Source: Diphasiastrum complanatum
Taxonomy: Eukaryota; Streptophyta; Lycopodiopsida; Lycopodiales; Lycopodiaceae
DNA length: 64,000 bases
Reading direction: 5' to 3'
Assembly: GCA_029204225.1 (NCBI GenBank)
Contig: CM055103.1
Coordinates: 43,102,604 to 43,166,603, forward strand
Shown here: piece by piece, positions 35,554-47,230 of the stretch
Position numbering within the stretch: position 1 is the stretch's first letter
How the letters are laid out: every line of letters begins with the position of its first letter
The notes under the pieces: model-generated
Told to the model about the DNA's origin: nothing
The model's database searches: none
Seen by the model: the letters and a program-made list of their open reading frames with translations, nothing else
Made by a program: the position numbers and the translations under genes

Positions 35554-38500
35554 TTCTTCCTCCCTTAAATAGGTCCTGTCCTCAGAATAGAAAAAAGAAG
35601 ACATGAAATTATTCCTTAAGCTTTCAATCCTTATCCATGAATCATTATTCTTAGTCTGATCTTTCCATATGAATAAGTACTCAGACATGCAACAATTTTG
35701 TCTCTACATAGGAGTACTAGCTCAAATCCCAAAGACACACTAAGCTATAAATTTTCCAAATGGGTTGATCTTCTCCAAATAAAAGCTCATCACCTTCACA
35801 TGATCCAAATTACATGAACCACTGGTTGAATTAAATCTTTATTTCTGAGATCAAGTCCAAAAACTAAAGAAATTCACTTTTCTAATAGCTAACTCCATCC
35901 ACAATTTCTTGCAGATAATAGTGCTTCTTGGTACAATTACTCTTAGAATATCCAAACATTCTAAAATATAACAATGCAGTTAGCTAAAATCTCTAGGAGA
36001 TCCATCAAGTCTCAGACAATTATAACTCAATCCAGAGTACTGTAGCTACTCTACTGAGTTAATAGTCCCATTTCTAGCACCACATGCAAGAAATCAACAA
36101 TCTATCTGTATCTCAATAGTTTCATTAGTGTCCAAATCTAGAGATCTAGACTGAACTTTGTACACAAGCACTAATAGACTACAATCTATACTAGAATACT
36201 ATCCACTAAAGTAGGCAAAACTCCCGATAAGCAAGACCAATTACTTTACAAGATATGCTTGTGAGATCCATAGGTCTCAACAAAATACTGGAGTAAAGAG
36301 ATTTAGATTTCCAAAACACAGACCTAAACTCAACACAATCAATAGATTAGAAGTCATACACTCATAATAACTAAGTATATGTTTATGATTTGTCAATCAC
36401 AAATAGTTGAATTTTTATGATTCATCAATCGTAATTCACTGGTCTAATCTCGTACTTATTCATTGAAGAACATTGGAGTGTTTGTCCAACCAACTCAATT
36501 GAATTTCAAAAATCCAGTTTACCATTCTTGGAATCATTATGATTCGGTATCCAATTGAGCTCTTTGGGATACAATCACTTTAATGAATTAAATCTATTTC
36601 TCAATTGAGAAATACTCATCCAATAATTCAATATATTCTATGCACACAATTTTTTCATGATGAATCCCAATGACTCATAAATCATGTGTTTTACAAGCAA
36701 TATACACAAAAAAATTAGTTTCTAGTGATTTCTCTTCACAATATCCATTTTACCAACTAACTTCCACAGGAGTAAACCAAGTACTCAAGTGAATTGCAAA
36801 TGATTTAGAAATCTCAAATGTCCAGGTGCAGCTCTTGATTGTACTATTACAACACCACATTTAGATACTTATCCAAATCACTTTTAAGTTATCCAATAAA
36901 TTTTTCAAAACAAGATTTGTTAGCTCAACAAGTATTTGCTCAACCCAATACTTGATCATGATATGTCTATGTTCACCGACTAGGTTAAGTGCATCAAATA
37001 ACCCTAGTAACCAGGAATACATAGCAGATCCATACAAGCTTAAATGTGCACATATGAGAATAATATCACTATGACCTAGTACATAAACACATATATCCAA
37101 ATCCGACAGATTCCTCCAAAATCCACATATGTTATTCTCATATCTCATTGAGAATCTTGTAACTTAGCTACAGAAGAATTCTACTTCTCTTGAGTAAATA
37201 ACATATCTGGAACATTTCTGAGATTGAGAACACATTCACTCTCACGAGTTTTTCAACCCCAATTATAATTCTTATCCACAAATTGTTCCCATTTAATCAA
37301 GTACTCCCAGATCCTAGTACTTCAACCAAGATCAGATTGATTCAAAATAGACACTCCATTATCAAAATTATTTCTAGCCCTACCAACTAGGATTAGTAAC
37401 TTCTGATCTTACTCATTACTACTTATAATGATTTCCAATTTCAATGCTTCTCTAGTTCCAAATTGTTCCACACAATCCCTAGAGAATTTCTCTCAACTGT
37501 GTGCAATTGATAGGTGCTTATAATAGAACCTTACTCAGCACTTCACCCCTCCTTTTAAAATAAATTTTTAATTTCTTATAATGAAAATATCAGATCGTAA
37601 AAAGACAATAATAAGTGCCTTCCAAATAGGATTCACTTTATTATACACAAGACTTTTCTTCTAGATATTCTTAGCACGAGTGATAGTAACTATCATCTAT
37701 TTGAGATCTATCTATGCATAAGAGACATTCTAAGATTAAGAAATTGAAAATACCAACATCTTGGAACATTTCTAATTCCAAGTCTTATCCAAGCAGTAAT
37801 TCACATGATTATAAACAGTCCTTCAGAAAATAAATTCCCATGTTGCAAGGATCATACGAATTTTAGTGTGAGGTCCATATTTGAGAAATTCAAAAGAAGT
37901 AAAGGTTCTTTTAAAAGGTGAGAAATAGTTTTTTTCTTTTAAAGAGTTTATGATTTGGAATTTATGAGATACCATTTAGGGATCCGGATCTATATCTCAT
38001 AACATACCTTAAACAAAATAATCAATAGTTTCATCTATTAGCATTACAATTAATGTAAATACCACTGGTCTACATATTGTTCTTGCACAAGAATTTCCCT
38101 TTGAAATTACTAATGTCCCATACCATCAGTTTCTCTCCAAGAAAGTTTTTTGCTTCTAGATCTGATCATTAGAAAATAAAAAAAGATTATCTGACTATCT
38201 TATATCCAATATAAGACAACCAATTCCAAAAGATACCTTATACCATTGAATTTTCCCTTGCTCCTTAAGAGTTACACAAAGAATAAAACTTCACAAATCC
38301 CCAGATATGGATGAAAAAGATCGGTGCATTCGTCACAGAATCTCATTCCTTCAAAGATCTTTAACCGCACTATCCGATATTCCATAGATGTGAAAAATCC
38401 ATTTGGATTTCCCATACCGAATATGAACATATCGATTCCACCAAATACTAGAGTACCCCATATTTGTTCCTAATGTATCACAATAATCCACTTACGAAAT

Positions 38501-38964
38501 CGTGATTTAACAAGAATCCATACATGGTTTTACCGTAACATTAAACAACCCATCTAGTTGGTATCAAGATTCCCAAATTCCTACCATCTGAGAGTTTCAG
38601 CTCTTAGGAATAAGGCTCTTTCAAGTACAAATGTGAACCAAGTGTCCATTCTCACTTTCATATCACAATTTCCAATTACAAACTAGGTCAACTCATGGTT
38701 GTATAGATATTCAATATGAATCCAAGTTAATGAACTCACTAAACGGCATTATCTAATGCAAAATACATAACAAATTTCATTTACTATCATAGGTCTCCCC
38801 TTTTTCTTCCTCTCTTTTTTGGTCTCTTAAAAAATTTCATCAACTAAGGTACTAGAAACTCCTTAGACAAGTAAATGCTAGGCTGCTTCTCTTTTAGCCT
38901 CTTTCCCACCTCGAGTTAGGTGAAAATCCAGCGAACATGCACCGGAGTCATATCGAGATGAGGA
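35554..38964. other. 3.4 kb AT-rich stretch without a recognisable gene
   Basis: No frame above 95 codons, no conserved motif, and no copy elsewhere in the window that I could see. It may be old, decayed transposon DNA. Nothing here supports a more specific call. Confidence 0.5.
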
Positions 38965-39345
38965 ACAGCCCAATAGTGGATCTAGTTCTCACATGACTAG
39001 TTCAAGAAAATAGTTCACTCATCTTGCACCTTACAATGAATCTAGAAAGTTCACGCTCTTTCCTAATGATCGTGAATGCAAGATAGAAGGAACTGGTAGT
39101 GTACCAATTGGTGTTGAATCTACTATGACTCTTAAAGATGTACTTTTTGTGCCTAATCTCACTATGAATCTCGTTAATGTTGGCAAGATGCTAGATGATG
39201 GTTTCCAAGTTGATTTTGAAAAAGATGCTTGCTTGTTAAGAGGGATGGTGATGTGGTTGCAAGAGGGACTAGATGTGGGAATCTTTTCAAGTTGTAATCT
39301 AATCCTTCTAGAAGTGTGGTCAAGAGGAGCTTGGATCATCTCAAG
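38965..39345 (+). pseudogene. Copia protease and following linker, inactivated
   Basis: The plus strand reads NSGSSSHMTSSRK, where the catalytic Asp of D-S-G is Asn. A TAG follows, then LAPYNESRKFTLF, CKIEGTGSVP and DVLFVPNLTMNLVNVGKMLD. After a one-base shift near 39,240 it reads DGDVVARGTRCGNLFKL. This is Ty1/copia Pol from the protease active site to just before the GAG-pre-integrase domain. It corresponds to residues 317-430 of the copia ORF at 58.5 kb, on the opposite strand. Two point defects and the frame shift make it non-functional. Confidence 0.85.
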
Positions 39346-39526
39346 TAGGAGAAGACAATTAGGGTATCTCAACTTATGCTCCATGATGGTAAGGCTCCTG
39401 AAGATGGTGCTTTGGTAAAAGCACATGGAGAGCTATTGCCAAGTTGTTCTACTTCTCATCAATTTTCTTGTCTTGTTCATGTGGATGATCTTGTTTCATC
39501 AAGTAGAAGCAAAGATGGTGCTTTTT

Positions 39527-40334
39527 TGTTGGTTGATTATGATGAATCCCCAAGATACTCGGACAGAGCAACTCAAGAAAACCTCTCACCTTAGACCGAG
39601 GAGGTCTCTGAGAAGACGAGACTAATGAAGACTGAGAGCCGAGTATGAGAGCCGAGAAATGCTAGTTAGGAATGGCAAGCAAGAACTATGTAAGCCATGT
39701 GGTGAATCCAGGAAGATGGAATGACCATGTAGGAACTAGTATTTCTAGACAAATGTAATAAATGCAAGTAGACCCCTCTTAAAGAAAGTAGAGTGAGCCA
39801 CCTTTTGATAGTGACCTCTAGTGGAGAGCATTATTTCACTTGTAATTTGTAAAATGTGGAAATTCCACTAGGATGCCACCTAAGGAGCTCTCTTGCTTAT
39901 TTAAGGGACTCCCTCTTTGTGAAGAGGAGCTTTTTGCATTGTATCTACTCCATGCTTAATAAGAAGATTTCCCATGAGTTTGATACTACACTAAGCTCCT
40001 TGATCATGATGGTTTTCTTGAGTGATGCCCCTATGATCATGCCCTTCCATTCATATTGTGTGTGGTTGTGGATTTAGAGTGCATTAGTTTTCTTGCTTTC
40101 CTAGTTGTGGATTAGATTTCATGTTTTCTTGTGGATTAATGTAGGAGCCAGCATTCAAGTAAACTAAATAGGCTAGAAATGTGGCATAAATCTTGCATAT
40201 TCTCTAACATTCTAGTTCTTGATGTTCTTGGGATGTCCAAGAATCAAAAAACTAGTTGGTTTCTTGATTCTTGGACTTCTAACATGCTATAGATTAGTTT
40301 TTGTTTCTTGTTTTGTCAATTTATGCAAGCAAAG
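39527..40334 (+). repeat. Direct repeat E1, probable LTR (about 808 bp)
   Basis: It begins TGTTGG and is shared almost unchanged with 44,669-45,430. A plant TATA-like CTTATTTAAGG lies at 39,895-39,905. The 3' part (40,200-40,256) is missing from the other copy. No primer binding site follows and no polypurine tract precedes, so the LTR assignment rests on length, termini and repetition. Confidence 0.65.
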
Positions 40335-40530
40335 TAGAAGTAGGAATCCATCGTTGTTCAACTGAACAGTAACATAGATCATTTGTTGAACGCATTGGCT
40401 TGCATTTTGGTTGATTATGCATGTGCATTCAGTTCAAGAGTGACCCATCCGGATGTCCTCTGATAGGCATGACATAATACTACAACAAGAACCTGTCCCT
40501 TCTGTCTAATTTTGGGTTTGAACTTAAATC

Positions 40531-41180
40531 TCAACCGGAGACCTGTGTCACATCCCAACCGGAGCCCCTGTGTTACATCTCAACTGAAGGCCTCACCTCA
40601 CTCTCAACCGGAGGCCCAGCTGAAATCTCAACCGGAGACCCCAGCTGAAATCTCAACCAGAGACCCCAGCTGAAATCTCAACTGGAGGCCCAGCTTACAT
40701 CTCAACCGAAGGCCTCACCTCACTCTCAATTGGAGACCTCAGTAAAATCTCAACCGGAGACCTCAATAAACTCTCAACTGGAGGCCCATCTTAAATCTCG
40801 ACCGAAGTGTTTTTCTGGAATCTCAACCGAAGCGCTTCTTTGGAATCTTGACCGAAGCGCTTCTTTGGAATCTCGATTGGAGGGCTCACTGGAATCTTGA
40901 CCGAAGTGCCTGTTCAGATCTCGACCGGAGCCGAAGTGCCCGTTCAAATCTCGATCGGAGCCAAAGTGCCCGCTCAGATCTCGACCGGAGCCGAAGTGCC
41001 TGTTCAGATCTCGACCGGATCCTAAGTGCACACTGAAATCTTGACCGGAGCCGAAGTGATCTCGATCAAAGCCAAAGGCAGTGATCAAATCTCGATCGAA
41101 GGGATTCGATCAGATCTCAACCACAACAATCAGGTCAAAGCTCGACCGAAGCAATTAACACCCATCTCGACTAGACCATA
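40531..41180. repeat. Diverged minisatellite, about 26 units of 24-30 bp
   Basis: Each unit begins TC(A/G)ACCGGAG or TC(A/G)ACCGAAG followed by a variable tail. The left half has 24-25 bp units (CAGCTGAAATC type), the middle has GCGCTTCTTTGGAATC units, and the right half has 30-bp units (CCGAAGTGCCCGTTCAGATC type). It lies directly upstream of a gypsy Gag, where its leader should be. The SGRDLNRHFG-like protein frames across it reflect the repeat and are not a gene. Confidence 0.9.
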
Positions 41181-41416
41181 ACTTTTGATCAACACCTCGG
41201 ATTGCCATTTCGACCAAACCACCATCTTCCCAACACCTTTGAGACTGAAAAAAAAAAAAAAAAAAAAAGAGGCATGAACGCCAGTTTTTTTTTCCAAAAA
41301 AAACACCCATATCAATAGAAAGCTCTTTTCATACTGTGTTTTTCCTTGACTTCCTAAAAGAAACATTAAAAACCCTAAAAAACCATCAATACTAGAAACT
41401 CATACCCCAGTACCCA

Positions 41417-42364
41417 ATGGACCAACATACAGATCCTGAATTCCTAGACGATTATCCATACGAGGTAAGCTCTCCTATAGTTGAACAAATCAGACGCCAT
41501 AGGTTCTACAGAATGCGAACTGAACTCCAAGAGCCATCCACAAACCCATTCGAGGGCCAAGAACCTGATAGAGCTGAGTCCTCATGCGCACGACCCCAAT
41601 TTTATGGTGCTGAACCCTCACAAGCCAGAACCAACCTTAATGAAGTCTCTGCTACCCACAATGCTCATCATGAGAGATGTACACCCAAGCTAGATCTACC
41701 AAAGTTTGACGGTAGTTAGGACCCTCAAAGATTTTTGCAAATCTTTAAGAATGCATGTGATGTGTATGGCGAAACATCTCCCGATGCTATGGTCCAACTG
41801 TTTTTGATGACCATGATCGCTAAAGCACGTGATTGGTTTTTCAACCTTGATCGTGAAGATAAGACAGACTGGTCAATCTTGAAAGAGTCCTTTATCAAGC
41901 GTTCTAAGCCCTTTCACTTGATCGACAGTCCTTTTGTCAAATTGAGTAACTCACCAATGAGTCTCAAACTACTCTGAAGTCTATCTAAAGCAGTATGCTT
42001 GGTCAGCCAAACACTGCACAGATACCTTATAGACGAAAACCAATATGGTGCCCACACTGCCGGGCTACGCATCCTGCTGATGCGTCCTTCATATCGGCCT
42101 ATCCAAGCACATACAGTTCAACAATATGAAGAACAATCATCACAATCTGAAAATGCCTTGATTTATCATGAATATCCACCTGAAAGTCCAGAACCATTAG
42201 CCATACAAGGTGGCTATGCTGTTATACAAGGGCCATTTCACACCAGATGTTTCATATGTGGTGGAACTGGCCACTTCATGGCTGATTGTCCAGTCAAGAC
42301 CAAGTACCATGCTAAGTGTCCTGATTGTATTAGAAAACACAGTTTCAAAGACTGTCCGAAATAG
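41417..42364 (+). pseudogene. Gypsy Gag (partial element G1)
   Basis: Three consecutive frames make one Gag. The first starts at an ATG and contains HERCTPKLDLPKFDGS, ending at a TAG. The second has FLQIFKNACDVYGETSPDAM, MIAKARDWFFN and TDWSILKESF, the capsid domain. The third has the double knuckle CFICGGTGHFMADC and CPDCIRKHSFKDC. The protein would form particles and bind RNA. The first stop is consistent with TGG or CAG changed to TAG. No protease or pol follows. Coding similarity fades after 42,364, where the sequence leaves the homology with the copy at 45.7 kb. Confidence 0.85.
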
Positions 42365-43380
42365 CCAACTAAGATCCTACCTGCCCGTCACGTCAGTTAT
42401 GAATCACAATAGGATCCTCACGACAATAACACGAGCACCATAGCAACCAACAATTAAAACTGCTGCTCAATCGAGAAGTTTCTTATAAACTTCTACATCA
42501 CCATCCAATACACCAGCTCCATAATGCAAAAGACACTTATATGAAATGAGTCCTTGTCGAAAGAAAAGCGAAACCAATATTCTGTCATCTGCTACAATGT
42601 CCAATCAAGAGCAACCTCCAAAGGGAATTGACAATTTTTCTCCCCTTCTACAATCTCAAATCTATTTGTCTTTCCACATGCTGATAAGATTTCCAATGTG
42701 CCAATACACAATATTTCTTGGATTCGATAATCCAGATAGAGATTCGGTTCTAAATCTCTTGTTCATAGAGGTCCTCAGGACATAGTACCTCAATAATACC
42801 TGCATCTCAAGCTATATCTTACAACATCTGCTCTCAATGATGGTAGATTTTAGCATCACTCACCTTGCCTTGTTTTGACAAGGGCATGTCAAAGTAAGTC
42901 ACATTACTCTGCAAAACAACTGAAATATTGCAACTATCAAGGTACATTATCAATGTTGATGAATGCAAGTTTTGTTCGACAAGTGCTATACAGTTCTCTC
43001 TCTCTATAACGTTTGTTTATTTCCTTGTTTCTCTTCACCTATTTTGGGTGATTGATTTTTGCATGAGGAATAGCTACTGCATTAGAGTCTTCTGTAGAGC
43101 ATCTCCAGAACACATTTTCATTCATCTATCCATCTTCAGATTCCCTTGTACATCAGTTTAGGATTTTTGAAACATATGAGAAATCCACGTCAAATTAGAG
43201 TTGATTCCTGCATCTCATTGCCATATTATTTTTTGAGTCAACTACAGCAAGATCGAAACAAATTTAGTTAAAAAATTTTCAATCTTTAGTCCAGTCGCAT
43301 GTTCAACGAGTTTCAACTATGTGTTCCACACGCCAATCCAATCCTGAGCATGAACAGTTACTAGCAACAACATCCCCACC
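42365..43380. other. No clear gene
   Basis: A 79-codon frame at 42,546 (PKGIDNFSPLLQSQI) may be a remnant of the Gag-protease spacer, since 45.95-46.07 kb has EVFSNLLQAQL in the same context. The rest is AT-rich. Confidence 0.4.
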
Positions 43381-43386
43381 AACATA

Positions 43387-43417
43387 TTTTTTTTTTTTTG
43401 GGGGGGGGGGAGAGAGT
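43387..43417. repeat. Homopurine/homopyrimidine tract T(n)G(n)AGAGAG
   Basis: A run of T, then about 12 G, then AGAGAG. On the other strand it is CT, C-run, A-run, the same order as the ends of the large CT arrays. Homopolymer lengths in assemblies are often inexact. Confidence 0.8.
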
Positions 43418-44660
43418 GGATTTGCTTGGATCCATTGGAGCAGTTACGCTGTCAACAACAACACCAGCAAGATCGACAGCCAAGGTCACAAACCCAAAGT
43501 CGACAACGACAAGGCTAAGAAGACAGATGGGCAATCCAAAGCGACTCCATCAGAAGAAGTATTCCAGTAATGACGAAGATCCTTCAGAAAAGAGAAACAC
43601 AAGCATTGGAAAATCAGTCTCCTACTTCAAGCAATCTCTTGCCATACTTCTATGCCCATTCTCATGTCTATCGTCCACACCATCTACCGTTGTCACCACC
43701 ACCCTTCCTTCCATCTATTTGTTTATCATCAGTTTACTGTTCTTCTAAGAAATTTCTATTTTTGGATAGTCTTACCAAAGCAGCTGATAGATCGTTGCAA
43801 GTGTTTTGCGGAGACCAACTACCACCTATATTGGCTGTTCAGCCAAAAAAGATCTACAAAAGCAGGCGAAGCAGCTAGAAGCCATTAGAAATTAAGCAAA
43901 TAAGCTGAGGAGGAAAGGACGAAACTTAAGCAACAGCCTAAAGAGATCCAAAGGTAATGGATCAAAAGAAAGAGCTGCAGAAAAGAAAGATGAAGAGAAC
44001 CGTGAACCTACAAAATAAAGCAAGCTCCTCACCCAACAAGCGGTGGTCAAAGCTTGACATTGCAAGGGTCCAAGGCTACAACTGTAGAACTATCAGTTGC
44101 TTCATCCTTTCACCAAGCCTTCATCATGTTTTCTTACCGTTACCAAACCGTCCATCCAAAACTATTCCTACCACCAATTTTTGATGAATCCATCCCCTTG
44201 AGACTGATAATCAAAGTTTGTGCAACCTGTAGATTAAAGGTTTTCCCTGATACTGGAACTTCAACTGAGAAAAGAATTGCGGAACACCCAGAAGCAAAAT
44301 GGAGGATACAGTCCTCCCAGAAGTTAGTACTTGCCAAGAAACTAGAGATGAAACCGTCAATGGCAGATACAAGTGACAAAGCAAAGAGACACATGGAAAG
44401 CACTCGAGCATGCAAGTTGTGAAGCTGCTGAGAGCTCTCCAATTTTGAGAATGCCAACCAATTGCAGCAATAAGACATTCTGGTTAAACTGCGGCAATTC
44501 GTGAAAAACAGTTTTTGTGATAAAGACTGGCAACAATAAGCACTTAGTTTTATGTAAGCGAACGAGGATCTATGCTTTTCCAAGTGTACATCGATGCCAA
44601 TGCAAAGCGGAGCGAAATCGTCCAATATGAGTTGCAGTGGGTCCTGCAACACATTAGGGG
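43418..44660 (+). pseudogene. Coding-like remnant with coiled-coil character, possibly a captured host gene
   Basis: Plus-strand frames contain KVDNDKAKKTDGQSK near 43,500. After a poorly conserved stretch, a heptad-like run follows near 43,850-43,980: KDLQKQAKQLEAIR, AEEERTKLKQQPKEIQR, and MDQKKELQKRKMKR. The signal moves between frames and is interrupted by stops. The composition (K, E and Q rich, with serine- and proline-rich parts) is unlike Gag or Pol. It lies between a gypsy gag and repeat E2, so transduplication of a host gene is possible. I cannot name the parent. Confidence in any function is very low. Confidence 0.25.
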
Positions 44661-44668
44661 CGGGATGA

Positions 44669-45430
44669 TGTTGGCTGCTTCTGACGAATCCCCAAGATAC
44701 TCGGATAGAGCAACTCAAGAAAACCTCTCACCTTAGACCGAGGAGGTCTCTGAGAAGACGAGACTAACGAAGACTGAGAGCCGAGTATGAGAGCCGAGAA
44801 ATGCTAGTTAGGAATGGCAAGCAAGAACTATGTAAGCCTTGTGGTGAATCCAGGAAGATGGAATGACCATGTAGGAACTAGTATTTCTAGACAAATGTAA
44901 TAAATGCAAGTAGACCCCTCTTAAAGAAAGTAGAGTGAGCCACCTTTTGATAGTGACCTCTAGTGGAGAGCATTATTCCACTTGTAATTTGTAAAATGTG
45001 GAAATTCCACTAGGATGCCACCTAAGGAGCTCTCTTGCTTATTTAAGGGACTCCCTCTTTGTGAAGAGGAGCTTTTTGCATTGTATCTACTCCATGCTTA
45101 ATAAGAAGATTTCCCATGAGTTTGATGCTACACTAAGCTCCTTGATCATGATGGTTTTCTTGAGTGATGCCCCTATGATCATGCCCTTCCATTCATATTG
45201 TGTGTGGTTGTGGATTTAGAGTGGATTAGGTTTCTTGCTTTCCTAGTTGTGGATTAGATTTAATGTTTTCTTGTGGATTAATGTAGGAGCCAGCATTCAA
45301 GTAAACTAAATAGGCTAGAAATGTGGCATAAATCTTGCATAAAAGACCGGTTGATTTCTTGACTCTTGGATTTCTAACATGCTGTAGATTAGTTTTTGTT
45401 TCTTGTTTTGTCAATTTATGCAAGCAAAGC
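44669..45430 (+). repeat. Direct repeat E2, probable LTR (about 762 bp)
   Basis: Nearly identical to 39,527-40,334 except for a replaced segment near 45,341-45,350, where about 50 bp of E1 is absent. AGGGGCGGGATGA directly before TGTTGG could be a polypurine tract, which would make this a 3' LTR with E1 as its partner. Gypsy gag sequence resumes right after it. Confidence 0.65.
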
Positions 45431-45559
45431 ATCAATTCCATCATCTAGCCATCACCAGTATCAAACCGACAACTCATGCTCGTGCAAACAAGCTGAGTAT
45501 TCCACACCACAAGAAACCCAACTCAGCTAGCCATCCAAGATGGTTACGTTATCGGCACC

Positions 45560-46100
45560 GGACCCATGAGCAACTGCTGCTTTATCTGTGGCGAAACAAG
45601 ACATTTCATGGCTGATTGTAAAGTTAAAAACCAATACCATGCAGAATGTCCCGACTATGTTCGCAAACACAGCTTCAAAGACTATCCTAAACAACCTAAC
45701 GGGATCCTTCCAGCATATCACATCCGAACATGTTAGAGTTCTTACTAGAGCACAACGCGAACAACAAGAATAGCAACAAAACCATGGACAATCAGCTGAC
45801 CCACATGGAAGCCATTTGACGGCCTCCACATTACCAAAAGATTACCCAGACTCAAAAGTGGAACAAAGGCAATACAACGAATTTTGAGATGAATTTTTGC
45901 GAGAGGAAGAACATATGGACAGTCCGTTATCAGCTCATATCCCCAAAAAGGAGCAATCCCTCCAGGGACTTGAAGTATTTTCTAACCTCCTGCAAGCTCA
46001 ACTCACAATGCTGTTCCATAGTGCTATCAAATCTTTCACCCGACTTCAACGTTATATCCATCGTAGTTTTCAGCAGCCTCCTATTCCTGATGAACAGTGA
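45560..46100 (+). pseudogene. Gypsy Gag C-terminus (element G2)
   Basis: The plus strand encodes CFICGETRHFMADC and CPDYVRKHSFKDY, the double knuckle in which the second knuckle has C-to-Y changes (both explained by G-to-A). Farther on, EEEHMDSPLSAHIPKKEQSL and EVFSNLLQAQLTMLFHSAIK lead to a TGA at about 46,099 and then the protease frame. The capsid domain is missing, because the gag is cut by repeat E2 on its left. It is the upstream end of the best gypsy pol in the window. Confidence 0.75.
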
Positions 46101-46109
46101 AAACCAGAA

Positions 46110-47102
46110 GTGATTTCTCAAATTCCTCAGGTTTCTATGAATTTGATGAATATAGGTGTTGCTAAGGGGAATAACATCACACTACCCTTGTCTTATAAAG
46201 ATTATCCCGCAGTATCTACTATTCTCGATAGCGGATTAGGCATCAATATAATGGCTTTGTCATTGGCAAAGTCATGGGGCTTCAATACCCTCGATCAACC
46301 ACGATATAAACTTCGTATGGCTGATCAACGAGTTACCGACCCTGCTGGTCATTTATCAAATATAAAAGTTCGAATAGCAGGTGTCAAGTTTATCATCGAT
46401 TGTGTCATCTTAGACCTACCAGAAGATGCCAATACATATAAACTCCTTCTTGGTATAGCCTGGCTCCAGATGGCAGGTGTTGTCCAAGACTGGAAGAACA
46501 ACAAAATTACCTTTGGCAACCACGATAAACGAGTCACGGTTGACTCAAATGGCCATGTCAAGCCCGCCAAGGTATACAATGATTGGTTATCTACAACATA
46601 TGACGAATCAGATAGTGTCCCGATCCAACCAAAATGCCACTATACACAAACCACGGACATAGTCAATTGGGATCATGCACTAGCTACCGTGGACTGTGCG
46701 AATTTCAATCGATGTCGTATCGAAATGGCTGAAGAAGATGTCGACATTCTTCCATCTTCTATGAACATTGACACACCCATCATCCCCCTTATGATGATAG
46801 ACCCCATTCCTATAGCTTGGTGCCCAGGAGAACCTAGTGTCTCTACTGCCCATGTTTCGGAAGAAGGTATTCTTTCCATGGATGATGTCGAAATGATGAA
46901 TGATCATGTACTCCTCTATCTAGATGCTCAATGTTATCCATCCAAAGTCATTCCTATGGAGATCAAGTCACCAGGACCATTGGATCATGTCCAACTAACA
47001 TCCAAAGTACCAAACACACAAGCATATAGGCCAAAACCAAAGTATATACTTAGGACGTGTATCCCGATGAAGTCTGGGATACAATTGACAACGATATGGT
47101 AA
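46110..47102 (+). CDS. Gypsy aspartic protease domain and linker (G2)
   Basis: The 330-codon frame holds the retropepsin active site as ILDSGLGINIM, with D40-S41-G42. It continues with DQPRYKLRMADQRVTDPAGH, VKFIIDCVILDLPED and LLLGIAWLQMAG, the usual protease fold motifs ending with the ILGxPWL equivalent. The C-terminal two thirds is a linker of low complexity without a recognised domain. The protease would release Gag and Pol products inside the particle. The active site is intact in this copy. The frame ends at a TAA before the next ORF, so the polyprotein is interrupted. Confidence 0.8.
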   Translation: MISQIPQVSMNLMNIGVAKGNNITLPLSYKDYPAVSTILDSGLGINIMALSLAKSWGFNTLDQPRYKLRMADQRVTDPAGHLSNIKVRIAGVKFIIDCVILDLPEDANTYKLLLGIAWLQMAGVVQDWKNNKITFGNHDKRVTVDSNGHVKPAKVYNDWLSTTYDESDSVPIQPKCHYTQTTDIVNWDHALATVDCANFNRCRIEMAEEDVDILPSSMNIDTPIIPLMMIDPIPIAWCPGEPSVSTAHVSEEGILSMDDVEMMNDHVLLYLDAQCYPSKVIPMEIKSPGPLDHVQLTSKVPNTQAYRPKPKYILRTCIPMKSGIQLTTIW

Positions 47103-47230
47103 GTGAGGCCACAACACCACCCATTCAAGAACCACAAAAACCTTGGTTACAAAAAAATAACAATATTGATACAAAATTAACCGAGCAACAAAAACAGATG
47201 CGTGCGAAGCTTAAATAGCCAATCAAGCCC

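Noticed and set aside
40774-41088. 104-codon minus-strand frame with SGRDLNRHFG repeats
   Set aside because: The regular protein repeat is a translation of the leader minisatellite. It has no start context or homolog I know.
44140-44718. 192-codon minus-strand frame
   Set aside because: It runs antisense to the coding-like remnant and into repeat E2. Its Cys- and Ser-rich composition resembles no family.
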